DNA of 64,000 nt from Achromobacter sp. B7 (GTDB taxonomy: Bacteria > Pseudomonadota > Gammaproteobacteria > Burkholderiales > Burkholderiaceae_B), in the NCBI RefSeq assembly GCF_003600685.1, contig NZ_CP032084.1, positions 2,666,001 to 2,730,000 of the forward strand, read 5' to 3'. The notes under the pieces were generated by a model. The model saw nothing but the letters and a program-made list of their open reading frames with translations. It did no database searches and was not told the DNA's origin. Of this stretch, positions 25,543-32,994 are shown piece after piece. How positions within the stretch are numbered: the first letter of the stretch is position 1; the number at the start of each line of letters is the position of its first letter. The translations under genes were made by a program, and so were the position numbers.

Positions 25543-26337
25543 CTATCGCCCCGCGCACGCCTTGCCGCCATCGACCGGCAAGCACACGCCGGTGATGTAT
25601 TTGGCCTCGTCGCTGGCCAGGAACAGGGCGGCATGCGCCACGTCCCAGGCGTCGCCCATCCGGCCCATCGGGCTGGCGGCGTTGCGGCGGCGGCGCATTT
25701 CCTCCACATCCTGGAACTGGCCGGCAATCTGCTGGTAGATCAGCGGCGTATCGATCACGCCGGGCAGCACCGCGTTGACGCGGATATTGTCCGGCGCGTA
25801 GCGCACCGCCAGCGACCGGGTCAGGTGGTTCAGCCCCGCCTTGGCCGCGTAGTAGGACGTGTACGGATAGGTGTTGACCTGAATCGAGGCCAGCGACGAA
25901 ATGTTGACGATGCAGCCGCCGCCTTGCGCCAGCATGGCCGGCAGCACGTGCTTGCAGGTCAGGAACACGCCGGTCAGGTTGGTGTCCAGCACCCGATGCC
26001 AGCTTTCCTCTGACGCCTCGATGGGATCGCCCATTTCCGTAATGCCCACATTGTTGTGCAGGATGTCGATGCGGCCGGCCTCGTCCAGCACCCGCGCCAC
26101 CACGGCCTGGATCTGCGCCGACTGCGTCACGTCGGCCACCAGCGCGCGGCACTGCCCGCCTTCGGCCTGGATGACGCGTTCGGTTTCCTGGGCGGCCTCT
26201 GCCCGCACATCCACCGCGTACACGCGTGCCCCTTCGCGTGCGTAGAGGGCGGCGGCGGCCTTGCCGTTGCCCCATCCCGGCCCCGACGACCCCGCGCCGA
26301 ACACCAGCGCTACCTTGTCCTTGACGCGTTGTCCCAT
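25543..26337 (-). CDS. SDR-family NAD(P)-dependent oxidoreductase
   Basis: Short-chain dehydrogenase of 264 residues. The cofactor site VALVFGAGSSGPGWGNG is a variant of the Gly motif with an extra loop. NNVGITEMG replaces the usual NNAG, NISSLAS supplies the catalytic Ser, and YTSYYAAKAG holds the YxxxK pair. VNAVLPGVIDTPLI and TGVCLPVDGGKA are also typical. It starts 1 nt after the stop of the Bug protein gene, so they share a transcript; the enzyme may act on the compound bound by that protein. The substrate is unknown. Confidence 0.9.
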   Translation of the reverse strand: MGQRVKDKVALVFGAGSSGPGWGNGKAAAALYAREGARVYAVDVRAEAAQETERVIQAEGGQCRALVADVTQSAQIQAVVARVLDEAGRIDILHNNVGITEMGDPIEASEESWHRVLDTNLTGVFLTCKHVLPAMLAQGGGCIVNISSLASIQVNTYPYTSYYAAKAGLNHLTRSLAVRYAPDNIRVNAVLPGVIDTPLIYQQIAGQFQDVEEMRRRRNAASPMGRMGDAWDVAHAALFLASDEAKYITGVCLPVDGGKACAGR

Positions 26338-26338
26338 G

Positions 26339-27316
26339 TCATTGCACCGAGATGTGGGCGAAGTCGGCCACCTTCTTCCACTTGGACACGTCCGCCTGGA
26401 TCATCGCGCCGAACGCATCCGGCTTGTCCGCCACCACATAGGCGCCCACGCCCGCGTACTTGGCCTGTACGTCGGGGTCGGCCAGCGCCTTGCGCGATGC
26501 GTCGTTCAGCTTGGCCAACACATCCTTGGGCAGGCCGGCCGGGGCCAGCAGGCCGTTCCACATTTCGGCGTCGTAATCCGGCAGGCCCACTTCGGCAAAG
26601 GTGGGCACGTCGGGCAGTTGCGGCAGGCGCGCCTTGGCCGCCACCACGATGGCCCGCAGGTTGCCCGACTGGATGTGAGCCATGGACGAGGCGGCGGTGT
26701 CCCACAGTATCGGCACCTGCCCGGCGATGACGTCGTTCAAGGCCGGCCCCGTGCCGCGATACGGCACGTGCATCATGTCCAGGCCCGACAGCGATTTGTA
26801 GTACTCCATGGCCATGTGCGTGGCGCCGCCGTTGCCGGATGACGCATACGAATACTTGCCCGGCGCGCCCTTGACCAGCGCAAAGAACTGCGCGTAGTCC
26901 TTGGCCGGAAAGTTCTTGTTGACGACGATCACGCCCGGCACACGGATGATCTGCGTGACGGGAGTGAAGTCCTTGACGGCGTCGTAGGGCAGGTTCTGGT
27001 ACACGGCCGAGTTGGTGCCGTTGGTACTGGATGTGCCCAGCAGCAGCGTGTAGCCGTCGGGCGCGGCGGACGCCACCGCGCGCGTGCCTACCGTGCCGCC
27101 CGCGCCGCCCCGGTTTTCCACCACCACCGGCTGGCCCAACTGCTTGCCCAGCGCTTCGGCAAAGATGCGGCCCACCACGTCGGACGTGCCGCCCGGCGGG
27201 AACGGCACGATCAGCCGCACGGGGCGGTCGGGGTAGTTGGACTGCGCGGCGGCCGCGCCCGACAGCGATACGGCAAGGGCCGCGGCCGCCAGGGTGATCC
27301 AGGTTCTTCTCTTCAT
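26339..27316 (-). CDS. Bug-family periplasmic tripartite tricarboxylate-type binding protein
   Basis: Secreted protein of 325 residues with an N-terminal Sec signal. The hallmark YPDRPVRLIVPFPPGGTSDV starts the mature fold, followed by VVVENRGGAGGTVGTRAVA and APDGYTLLLGT, all diagnostic of Bug (TctC-type) proteins, which are greatly expanded in Bordetella and Achromobacter. Most bind carboxylates and many are orphans without their own TctAB membrane proteins; none are seen here. It lies directly upstream of the SDR gene. Confidence 0.93.
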   Translation of the reverse strand: MKRRTWITLAAAALAVSLSGAAAAQSNYPDRPVRLIVPFPPGGTSDVVGRIFAEALGKQLGQPVVVENRGGAGGTVGTRAVASAAPDGYTLLLGTSSTNGTNSAVYQNLPYDAVKDFTPVTQIIRVPGVIVVNKNFPAKDYAQFFALVKGAPGKYSYASSGNGGATHMAMEYYKSLSGLDMMHVPYRGTGPALNDVIAGQVPILWDTAASSMAHIQSGNLRAIVVAAKARLPQLPDVPTFAEVGLPDYDAEMWNGLLAPAGLPKDVLAKLNDASRKALADPDVQAKYAGVGAYVVADKPDAFGAMIQADVSKWKKVADFAHISVQ

Positions 27317-27406
27317 GATGTTGTCTCCTTGCTTGATATTGTTGTGCGTCCGGCATTTGCGCGGATACCAGGCCTTGTGCCGGCCTGTGTGTCCGCTACG
27401 GGGTGG

Positions 27407-27462
27407 CTGCTACCTGCGTTCTGCTACCTGCGTTCTGCTGTGTGCGTTCTGCTATCTGCGTT
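27407..27462. repeat. 14-bp tandem repeat, 4 copies
   Basis: CTGCTACCTGCGTT at 27407-27420 repeats at 27421-27434, 27435-27448 (with substitutions) and 27449-27462 (one substitution). It fills part of the 169-bp gap between the ThDP-enzyme stop and the Bug gene start, on the upstream side of the Bug/SDR pair. Confidence 0.85.
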
Positions 27463-27485
27463 CCGCCGTGTGCCCAGGCCGAAGA

Positions 27486-29213
27486 TCATGCGATGCGGTC
27501 GCCGGGCTTGATCTTCGCCGCGCGGCTGTCCACCCCTGGCAGCATGTGCGCCGGGTCTCGCGTCACCACAACGTCCAGGATGGTGGGGCGGTCCTTGCAG
27601 GCGTACGCGCTGGCCAACGCCGCCTGGATGTCGGCGGGGTCTTCCACGCGGATGCCGTTGCAGCCCAGCGCGCGCGCCACATTGGCGTAGTTGGTTTCCA
27701 CCAGGTCCGACGATTGATAGCTGCCGCTGCCGTACATCAGATGCTGAAGCGCCTTGATATACCCGGACGCCGCGTTGTTCACCACCACCAGCGTGAAGGC
27801 CAGGCCCATGCGCACCGCCGTTTCCAATTCGCCCAGCGACATATTGCAGCCGCCGTCCCCGGTCAGGCTGATGACTTGCCGACCCGGCGCGGCGGCCGCG
27901 GCGCCGATCGCGCCGGGAATGCCGTAGCCGATGGACGCAAAGCCCCGGTCCGGCACGAAGCCGCGCCCGGCGCGCTTGGTGTCGAACAGCAGGCCGCCCC
28001 AGTGCGCGGCAAAGCCGCCGTCCGCCACCAGGATGCCGTCTTCGGGCAGCGTTGCGTTGATCTCGTGCATCAGTCGCGCCATGCCGATGGGGCTATCCGG
28101 CGACGTCAGCTTGCCCTGCACGGACTCGCGCCACGTGTGCATCGCCTGGCCGACTTCGTCCGCGTAGGCTTGGCGGTCCGTTTGCAGCGGCTGGTCGGCC
28201 ATGCGCTGGGCCAGCTCTTGCAGCGTGGCGCGGGCGTCGCCCCACAGACGCAGGGCGGGCGTGGTCGTGCGGTCAAATTCCTCGGCCACGATGTCCAGAT
28301 GAATGACGGGGGCGCCGGCGCTCAACAGCTCGTAGCGGCGCGTGGCCACTTCGCCCAGCTTGCAGCCCACCACGAACACGCAATCGGCCTTGGCGATGAA
28401 GTCGTTGGCGATGCGGCTGTAGCGGCCGAACAGGCCGGCGTTAAGCGGGTCGTTGCACGCGATGGCGCCCTTGCCGCTCATGGTGTGGGCCACCGGGATG
28501 TTGAAGCGCTGCGCGAAGGCCTGCACTGCCGACGCGGCGTCGCTGATGTGCACGCCACCGCCGCACAGCATCAAGGGCCGCGCGGCGCCGGCCAGCATGC
28601 TGGCGGCTTGCGCCAGGTCGTCCGCGTCGGGACGGCAGCGCAGCGCCGGCGCGCGGCGGGTGTTGGCGCTGGCGTAGAACGCGTCGGCATCAAAGGCGTG
28701 GACCGCGTGTGCGATGTCTTCGGGCACGTCCAGCACCACGGGGCCGGGGCGTCCGCTGGTGGCGACGGCGAAGGCGCGCCGTACCAATTCCGGAATGCGC
28801 TCGATCATCTCGATGCGCAGCACATCTTTCACCACCGGCCGCAGCACTTCCAGCTGGCGCGCTTCCTGCGTCATGTTCTTCCACGAATGCAGACGGTGCG
28901 AATCGCCCACCAGCGCCACCAGCGGCGTGCCGGCGTTGAAGGCTTCGGCCAGGCCGGTGACCAGATTCGTGGCGCCCGGCCCCAGCGTGGCGTCGCACAC
29001 GCCGGGCCTCCCGCTGACCTTGGTGTAGGCGTCGGCCGCGAACACGGCGCAGCGCTCGTCGTTGATCAGGTGATGGTTCAGGTTCAGGCGACGCACGGCG
29101 TCGTAGAACGGCAGCAGCTGAAAGCCGCCCATGCCGAACATCAAGCCGACATCGTGCGCGGCGAACATGCGTGCGATGGCTTCGCCGCCCGTGATTTCCA
29201 GTTTTTCCGACAT
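27486..29213 (-). CDS. Thiamine-diphosphate-dependent enzyme, acetolactate synthase/benzoylformate decarboxylase-like
   Basis: ThDP enzyme of 575 residues with three domains: N-terminal Pyr domain (catalytic Glu in NDERCAVFAADAYTK near residue 50; GPGATNLVTGLAEAFNAGTP), central FAD-like domain, and C-terminal PP domain with the cofactor motif GDGGCNMSLGELETAVRMG leading to VVVNN. Family members include acetolactate synthase, oxalyl-CoA decarboxylase and benzaldehyde lyase; none can be chosen from sequence. No small regulatory IlvH partner is nearby, so true acetolactate synthase is unlikely. It starts 20 nt after the duplicated unknown protein gene. Confidence 0.88.
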   Translation of the reverse strand: MSEKLEITGGEAIARMFAAHDVGLMFGMGGFQLLPFYDAVRRLNLNHHLINDERCAVFAADAYTKVSGRPGVCDATLGPGATNLVTGLAEAFNAGTPLVALVGDSHRLHSWKNMTQEARQLEVLRPVVKDVLRIEMIERIPELVRRAFAVATSGRPGPVVLDVPEDIAHAVHAFDADAFYASANTRRAPALRCRPDADDLAQAASMLAGAARPLMLCGGGVHISDAASAVQAFAQRFNIPVAHTMSGKGAIACNDPLNAGLFGRYSRIANDFIAKADCVFVVGCKLGEVATRRYELLSAGAPVIHLDIVAEEFDRTTTPALRLWGDARATLQELAQRMADQPLQTDRQAYADEVGQAMHTWRESVQGKLTSPDSPIGMARLMHEINATLPEDGILVADGGFAAHWGGLLFDTKRAGRGFVPDRGFASIGYGIPGAIGAAAAAPGRQVISLTGDGGCNMSLGELETAVRMGLAFTLVVVNNAASGYIKALQHLMYGSGSYQSSDLVETNYANVARALGCNGIRVEDPADIQAALASAYACKDRPTILDVVVTRDPAHMLPGVDSRAAKIKPGDRIA

Positions 29214-29233
29214 GCGAGGTGTGCTCCTGAGTC

Positions 29234-30067
29234 TTAAGTGTTGGCGCGCCCGTTGAGCAGGGCATCGATAAAGGTTTTCAGTGGGGTGCCGACGCGGCCG
29301 CCCAGATCGCGGGCGCGCGCGTTGGCTGACGAGATCACGCCTTCTTCGTAGCAGGAGCGCGCATCGCCAATGCAGGCGCTATCGGCCGACACGGTCAACG
29401 CGGCGATACCGCGCTGCTGCAACAGCGGCAGCCGGCCGGTGCCCGCGCCGTCACGGCCCATGCCGGCATCGTTGAAGGTGACCAGCCGGGGCGCGGCCTT
29501 GACGCCGTCGGTTTGCAGGCCGGCCAGGCGTTCGCCGTGCGATGCCGTGACGGCAATGCGGCCATCGTCGCGTTGATCCAGCAGCGATACGGAGTCCGCG
29601 CCGATGACTTGTGGCGTGCCATCGGCCGCCGCCCGCAACACCATGCGGGACTCGTTTTGCAACGTGGGCAGCGGGTAAACGGCTGACGACAGGGCCAACC
29701 GCGCGGCGGCCTCGGCCACGCGCATGCCGGGCACGCAGCCCAGGGCCTGCGCCCGTAAATTGACATGGCTGATGACGCCGTGGCGCAGCATGTCCGCGCC
29801 GTCGCCGATGCGGCAACTTTGATAGTCGGCGGTGGCGGCGGGCACGCCCCAGCGTTGCAGGTCCGACAGGCCGGCAATGCCCGCTTGCCGCAGCCCCAAG
29901 CCGGCGTCGTTCAGGATCACCGCCCGCACCCGGCCGCGCGCGGCACAATAGGCGGCATAGCGTCCGCCGTGGGACCCGGCGATGACCACGCGGCCGGCGT
30001 CCGCGCTGCCGAGCTTGGTGATGCTGTCGAGCACACTGGCGTCGATCGTCGTGCTTTGTGATTCCAT
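29234..30067 (-). CDS. Unrecognised protein with internal duplication
   Basis: I do not recognise this 277-residue protein. It consists of two related halves of about 105 residues (roughly 14-118 and 158-262). Both carry a SHG motif (IAGSHGGRYAA and VTASHGERLAG), then NDAGLG/NDAGMG, a GI..L..L...G segment, SCRIGD/SACIGD, and GVIS..N..A..LG. The Ser-His-Gly turn after a hydrophobic strand and the Asn-Asp-Ala-Gly motif look like active-site loops of an alpha/beta fold, but that is inference. No signal peptide or membrane segment is seen. It is upstream of the ThDP enzyme (20-nt gap) and probably works with it. The start codon sits inside a 13-bp palindrome and has no ribosome site. Confidence 0.75.
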   Translation of the reverse strand: MESQSTTIDASVLDSITKLGSADAGRVVIAGSHGGRYAAYCAARGRVRAVILNDAGLGLRQAGIAGLSDLQRWGVPAATADYQSCRIGDGADMLRHGVISHVNLRAQALGCVPGMRVAEAAARLALSSAVYPLPTLQNESRMVLRAAADGTPQVIGADSVSLLDQRDDGRIAVTASHGERLAGLQTDGVKAAPRLVTFNDAGMGRDGAGTGRLPLLQQRGIAALTVSADSACIGDARSCYEEGVISSANARARDLGGRVGTPLKTFIDALLNGRANT

Positions 30068-30075
30068 ATTATGGA
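30063..30075. promoter_or_regulatory. 13-bp palindrome, copy 1, over the start codon
   Basis: TCCATATTATGGA is a perfect odd-length palindrome that includes the start codon of the duplicated unknown protein gene. An identical copy lies 139 bp upstream at 30202. Confidence 0.6.
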
Positions 30076-30201
30076 TTTTGTTTTATCGCGTTGCTGCCCG
30101 GCGGGGCGAAGGCGAAGGGCGGGAGCCCCAGCTTGTCTCGTAGCTTGATGTAGGTATACGCCGGATTCTACGGGCGCGAAAAGCCGTACGGCAATGATCC
30201 A

Positions 30202-30214
30202 TCCATATTATGGA
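30202..30214. promoter_or_regulatory. 13-bp palindrome, copy 2
   Basis: Identical to the palindrome at 30063-30075. Two exact copies around one promoter suggest a dimeric repressor or activator with two operators, possibly with looping. Confidence 0.6.
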
Positions 30215-30300
30215 AATGGATTTGATGGACGTGGCGAATCGGGATGGGCATCGCGGCCCGGCGCTGGCTCGGCGTGCTTCCGGCCGGCCGGGACAGGACG

Positions 30301-30326
30301 AAAAAAAGCGCCCGGTCGGGCGCTTT
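30301..30326 (-). terminator. Rho-independent terminator of the MarR-FUSC efflux operon
   Basis: In transcript sense a GCGCCC/GGGCGC stem extended by AAA/TTT with a 4-nt loop runs into seven T. It lies 50 nt after the stop of the outer-membrane gene. Confidence 0.88.
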
Positions 30327-30376
30327 GGAAAGCCGCCGCCTGCCAGGCGGGGCCTTGGTGCGAGAGGCGCGTCGGG

Positions 30377-31798
30377 CTACTTTTCCCAGCCGCCGCCCAA
30401 GGCCAGGAAAACGGCGATCTGGTCGCTGCTAAGTTCGGCTTGCGAGGCGGCCAGGGCGCTTTCGTTGGTGGCCAACGTACGTTCGGCGTCCAGCACGGTC
30501 AGGTAATCCGTCTTGCCGTACTGGAACAGGCGGCGCGCTTGCGAGGCAGCTTCGGCGCTTTGGTCGCGGGCGGCGCGCAAGGCGGCGTCACGGTCCAGCT
30601 GGCGGGCGTAGACCACCAGCGCGCTTTCCGTTTCGCGCAGCGCGTTCAGCACCGTGGCGTCAAAGCGCGCCACCGCCGCCTTCGTGCTGGCTTCGGCTTC
30701 GGCGATGCGGGCCTGCACCGCGCCCGTGTTCGGCAGGGTCCACGAGATCAGCGGACCCACGCTCCAGCTGAACGTGCCCCGGTCGCCGAACATGGCGGTC
30801 GGGCCGCCCGACGCGGCGGACAGGCCCAGCGTGACTTTGGGATACAGGTCGGCGGTGGCCACGCCGATGCGCGCGGTAGCCGCCGCCAGCGTGCGTTCGG
30901 CCTGGCGAATATCGGGGCGGCGGCGCAGCAGCTCGGCGCCATCGCCCACGGGGATGGTGCTGGTCAGGCGCGGCGCGGCGGCGCATTGCAGCAAAGACGC
31001 GGGGATGTCGTTCGGCGTTTGTCCCGTCAGCGCGGCCAGGCGGTACAGCGCCGTGCGCTGCTGCGCCTGGAAGGGCGGCAGGTTGGCCTGCAATTGTTCC
31101 AGCTGGCTGCGGGCGCGCGTTACGTCCAGCGTGGTGCCCCGGCCGGCGCGCTGCAAGCGGCTGACCGCGTCCAGCGATTCCTTTTGCACCTGCACGGAGT
31201 GCTGGGCCGAGGCCAGCTGCATGCCCGCCGCGCACATGTTGGCGTAGGCGCGCGCGGTTTCGGCGGCCACGGTCACGCGGGTGGCATCGTAAGCGGCCTG
31301 GGCGGCTTGCGCATCGCCGGTGGCGGCTTCGATGGCGCGGCGGATCTGGCCGAACAGGTCCAGCTGGTACGACACGCTGGCGCCCGCGGAATAGGCCCAG
31401 TGGTTGGGCGGGTCGATCCCGGGTTGCAGCTCCTGCAAGCCGGACACATGGCCGAACGTGGGCGACGCATTCACGCCGATGCCGGGTTGTTGCTGCGCCT
31501 GCGATTCCTGCACGGCGGCCTGGGCACGCTCCAGATTGGCGCTGGCCACGCGCAGGTCGGTGTTGGCGGACAGTGCCTTTTCCACCAGCCCGTCCAGCAC
31601 GGGATCGTTATACAGACGCCACCAATGGCCGGTCACCGCTTCCTGTGCAAACACCTTGGAGCCTGCCTCGACGAAGGGGGCGGCCGCGCTCTGTCGCTGG
31701 GCGACCGACGCGGCGGGCACCTGGTAATCAGGGCCCACGGTGGTGCATCCGGCCAGCGCAATGGCCAGCGTCAACGGCAGAAGAAATTTGGTGTTCAT
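30377..31798 (-). CDS. Outer-membrane efflux lipoprotein, OprM/NodT family (FUSC operon)
   Basis: Outer-membrane duct of 473 residues. Signal and lipobox LAGC at about residues 15-18, then TTVGPDYQVPAA; RRRPDIRQAERTLAAA and DLYPKVTLGLSAASGG mark the second TolC-type half. It is the last gene of the marR-FUSC-DUF1656-HlyD-OMF operon, giving the aromatic-acid efflux system its own channel. E. coli AaeAB has no dedicated OMF gene; many Burkholderiales operons do. Confidence 0.93.
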   Translation of the reverse strand: MNTKFLLPLTLAIALAGCTTVGPDYQVPAASVAQRQSAAAPFVEAGSKVFAQEAVTGHWWRLYNDPVLDGLVEKALSANTDLRVASANLERAQAAVQESQAQQQPGIGVNASPTFGHVSGLQELQPGIDPPNHWAYSAGASVSYQLDLFGQIRRAIEAATGDAQAAQAAYDATRVTVAAETARAYANMCAAGMQLASAQHSVQVQKESLDAVSRLQRAGRGTTLDVTRARSQLEQLQANLPPFQAQQRTALYRLAALTGQTPNDIPASLLQCAAAPRLTSTIPVGDGAELLRRRPDIRQAERTLAAATARIGVATADLYPKVTLGLSAASGGPTAMFGDRGTFSWSVGPLISWTLPNTGAVQARIAEAEASTKAAVARFDATVLNALRETESALVVYARQLDRDAALRAARDQSAEAASQARRLFQYGKTDYLTVLDAERTLATNESALAASQAELSSDQIAVFLALGGGWEK

Positions 31799-31861
31799 GG
31801 CAGCTACGGCTTGGCGTTGATATGAGAAGAAAGAAGGGTTGATGGGCGCGCGGTGCGGGGG

Positions 31862-32779
31862 TCAGCGGTTGGCGGTGTCGGCGGCGGCTTGCCGCGGTGC
31901 GGGCGTGGGGTCCACCGACACGGTGGCGGTCTGGCCGGCGACCAGTCGCACGCCCTCGGGCACGTCGTCGATCTTTACGCGCACCGGAATGCGCTGCGCC
32001 AGGCGCACCCAGTTGAAGGTCGGGTTCACGTTGGGCAGCAGGTTGGCGCCGGTGCTGCGGTCGCGGTCGGCAATGCCCATCGCGATGCTTTCGACGTGGC
32101 CTCGGATGTGGCGCGAATCGCCCATCAGCGTCACCGTGACGGGTGCGCCTTCGTGGATGCCGGGTAGCTTGGTTTCTTCGAAGTAGCCTTCGACGTAGAA
32201 CGAGCCCGCGTCCACCAGCGCCATCACGCCGCGGCCCGCCGTGGCGTACGACCCCGCGCGCAGATCCAGGTTGGTGATGCGGCCATCGCTGGCGGCCACC
32301 ACGCGGCTGCGTTCCAGGTTCAGGCGCGCCGTGTTCAATTGCACCTGCGCCTGCGCCAGCGCGGCCTCGGTCTGCTGCACCTTGGTCTGGCTTTGCTCGA
32401 CGGCTTCGGCGGCCACCAACTGGCCCAGCGATCGGTTGCGCTTGGCGTCGCGCAGCGCCTGGTCATGCGCCACCTGTTGCGACCGCACCGACGCTTGCGC
32501 CTGATCAAACGCCAGCTGGAAGCGGGCACGGTCAATTTCAAACAGCAAGTCGCCCGCCTTGACGTCCTGGTTGTCGTGCACGGGCACGCTGGTCACCAGT
32601 CCGGATACGTCGGGCGCCACTTGCACCACGTAGGCCTTGACCCGGCCGTCACGCGTCCAGGGCTCGACTTCATAGTGCACCCACAACTGCCAGCCGGCGT
32701 AGGCCGCGGCAGCGACGACGATGGCCGTCACCGCGAACTTGCCGATGGCGGCAGGGCGAAGGGCGTTGGGAAGTTTCAT
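31862..32779 (-). CDS. HlyD/EmrA-like membrane fusion protein, AaeA type
   Basis: Periplasmic adaptor of 305 residues with one N-terminal membrane anchor (VTAIVVAAAAYAGWQLWV). The split biotinyl-lipoyl motif VAPDVSGLVTSVPVHDNQDV and its partner DGRITNLDLRAGSYATAG frame a long coiled-coil hairpin. It joins the FUSC transporter to the outer-membrane channel, as AaeA does for p-hydroxybenzoate efflux. It lies 2 nt after the DUF1656 gene. Confidence 0.92.
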   Translation of the reverse strand: MKLPNALRPAAIGKFAVTAIVVAAAAYAGWQLWVHYEVEPWTRDGRVKAYVVQVAPDVSGLVTSVPVHDNQDVKAGDLLFEIDRARFQLAFDQAQASVRSQQVAHDQALRDAKRNRSLGQLVAAEAVEQSQTKVQQTEAALAQAQVQLNTARLNLERSRVVAASDGRITNLDLRAGSYATAGRGVMALVDAGSFYVEGYFEETKLPGIHEGAPVTVTLMGDSRHIRGHVESIAMGIADRDRSTGANLLPNVNPTFNWVRLAQRIPVRVKIDDVPEGVRLVAGQTATVSVDPTPAPRQAAADTANR

Positions 32780-32781
32780 AC

Positions 32782-32994
32782 CTATCTCTGAAGAAAATAA
32801 GGGGAAATGAGCGACACGCCATACAGCAGCACCACGAACAGCGCCAGATCAAAAAGCGCGGGGTGCCACACCAGGCGATACAGTCCGATGCGCGCCAGCA
32901 CGCGGCGCAAGGCCCAGGCCACGCCCAGCGTGACCACGCCCAGCACCAGCAGCCAGGGGAAGTAAATGCCGTACAGATTGAATTCGCCGATCAT
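32782..32994 (-). CDS. DUF1656 small membrane protein (AaeX-like)
   Basis: 70-residue protein with two predicted membrane helices (FPWLLVLGVVTLGVAWALRR and LFDLALFVVLLYGVSLIS). DUF1656 proteins nearly always sit between the FUSC and HlyD genes of aromatic-acid efflux operons, as here; E. coli AaeX is the known example with no defined function. Its start overlaps the FUSC stop by 4 nt. Confidence 0.92.
   Translation of the reverse strand: MIGEFNLYGIYFPWLLVLGVVTLGVAWALRRVLARIGLYRLVWHPALFDLALFVVLLYGVSLISPYFLQR

Larger units (their letters stand above)
30068..30376. other. 309-bp intergenic region
   Basis: It holds the promoter side of the duplicated-protein/ThDP genes (part of palindrome copy 1, all of copy 2, and a weak TATACC-like -10 on the minus strand near 30153-30158) and the terminator of the efflux operon at 30301-30326. 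No convincing gene is seen; a 98-codon plus-strand frame overlaps the efflux gene end and is rejected. Confidence 0.7.

Noticed and set aside
25097..25595. Open frames through the hexanucleotide repeat giving Thr-rich or Leu/Trp-rich peptides
   Set aside because: They are products of the repeat; the composition is not that of a real protein and the flanking genes end cleanly on each side.
30210..30506. Possible 98-residue plus-strand gene in the 309-bp gap
   Set aside because: It overlaps the terminator and the end of the efflux gene, has no ribosome site and a basic, non-conserved sequence.
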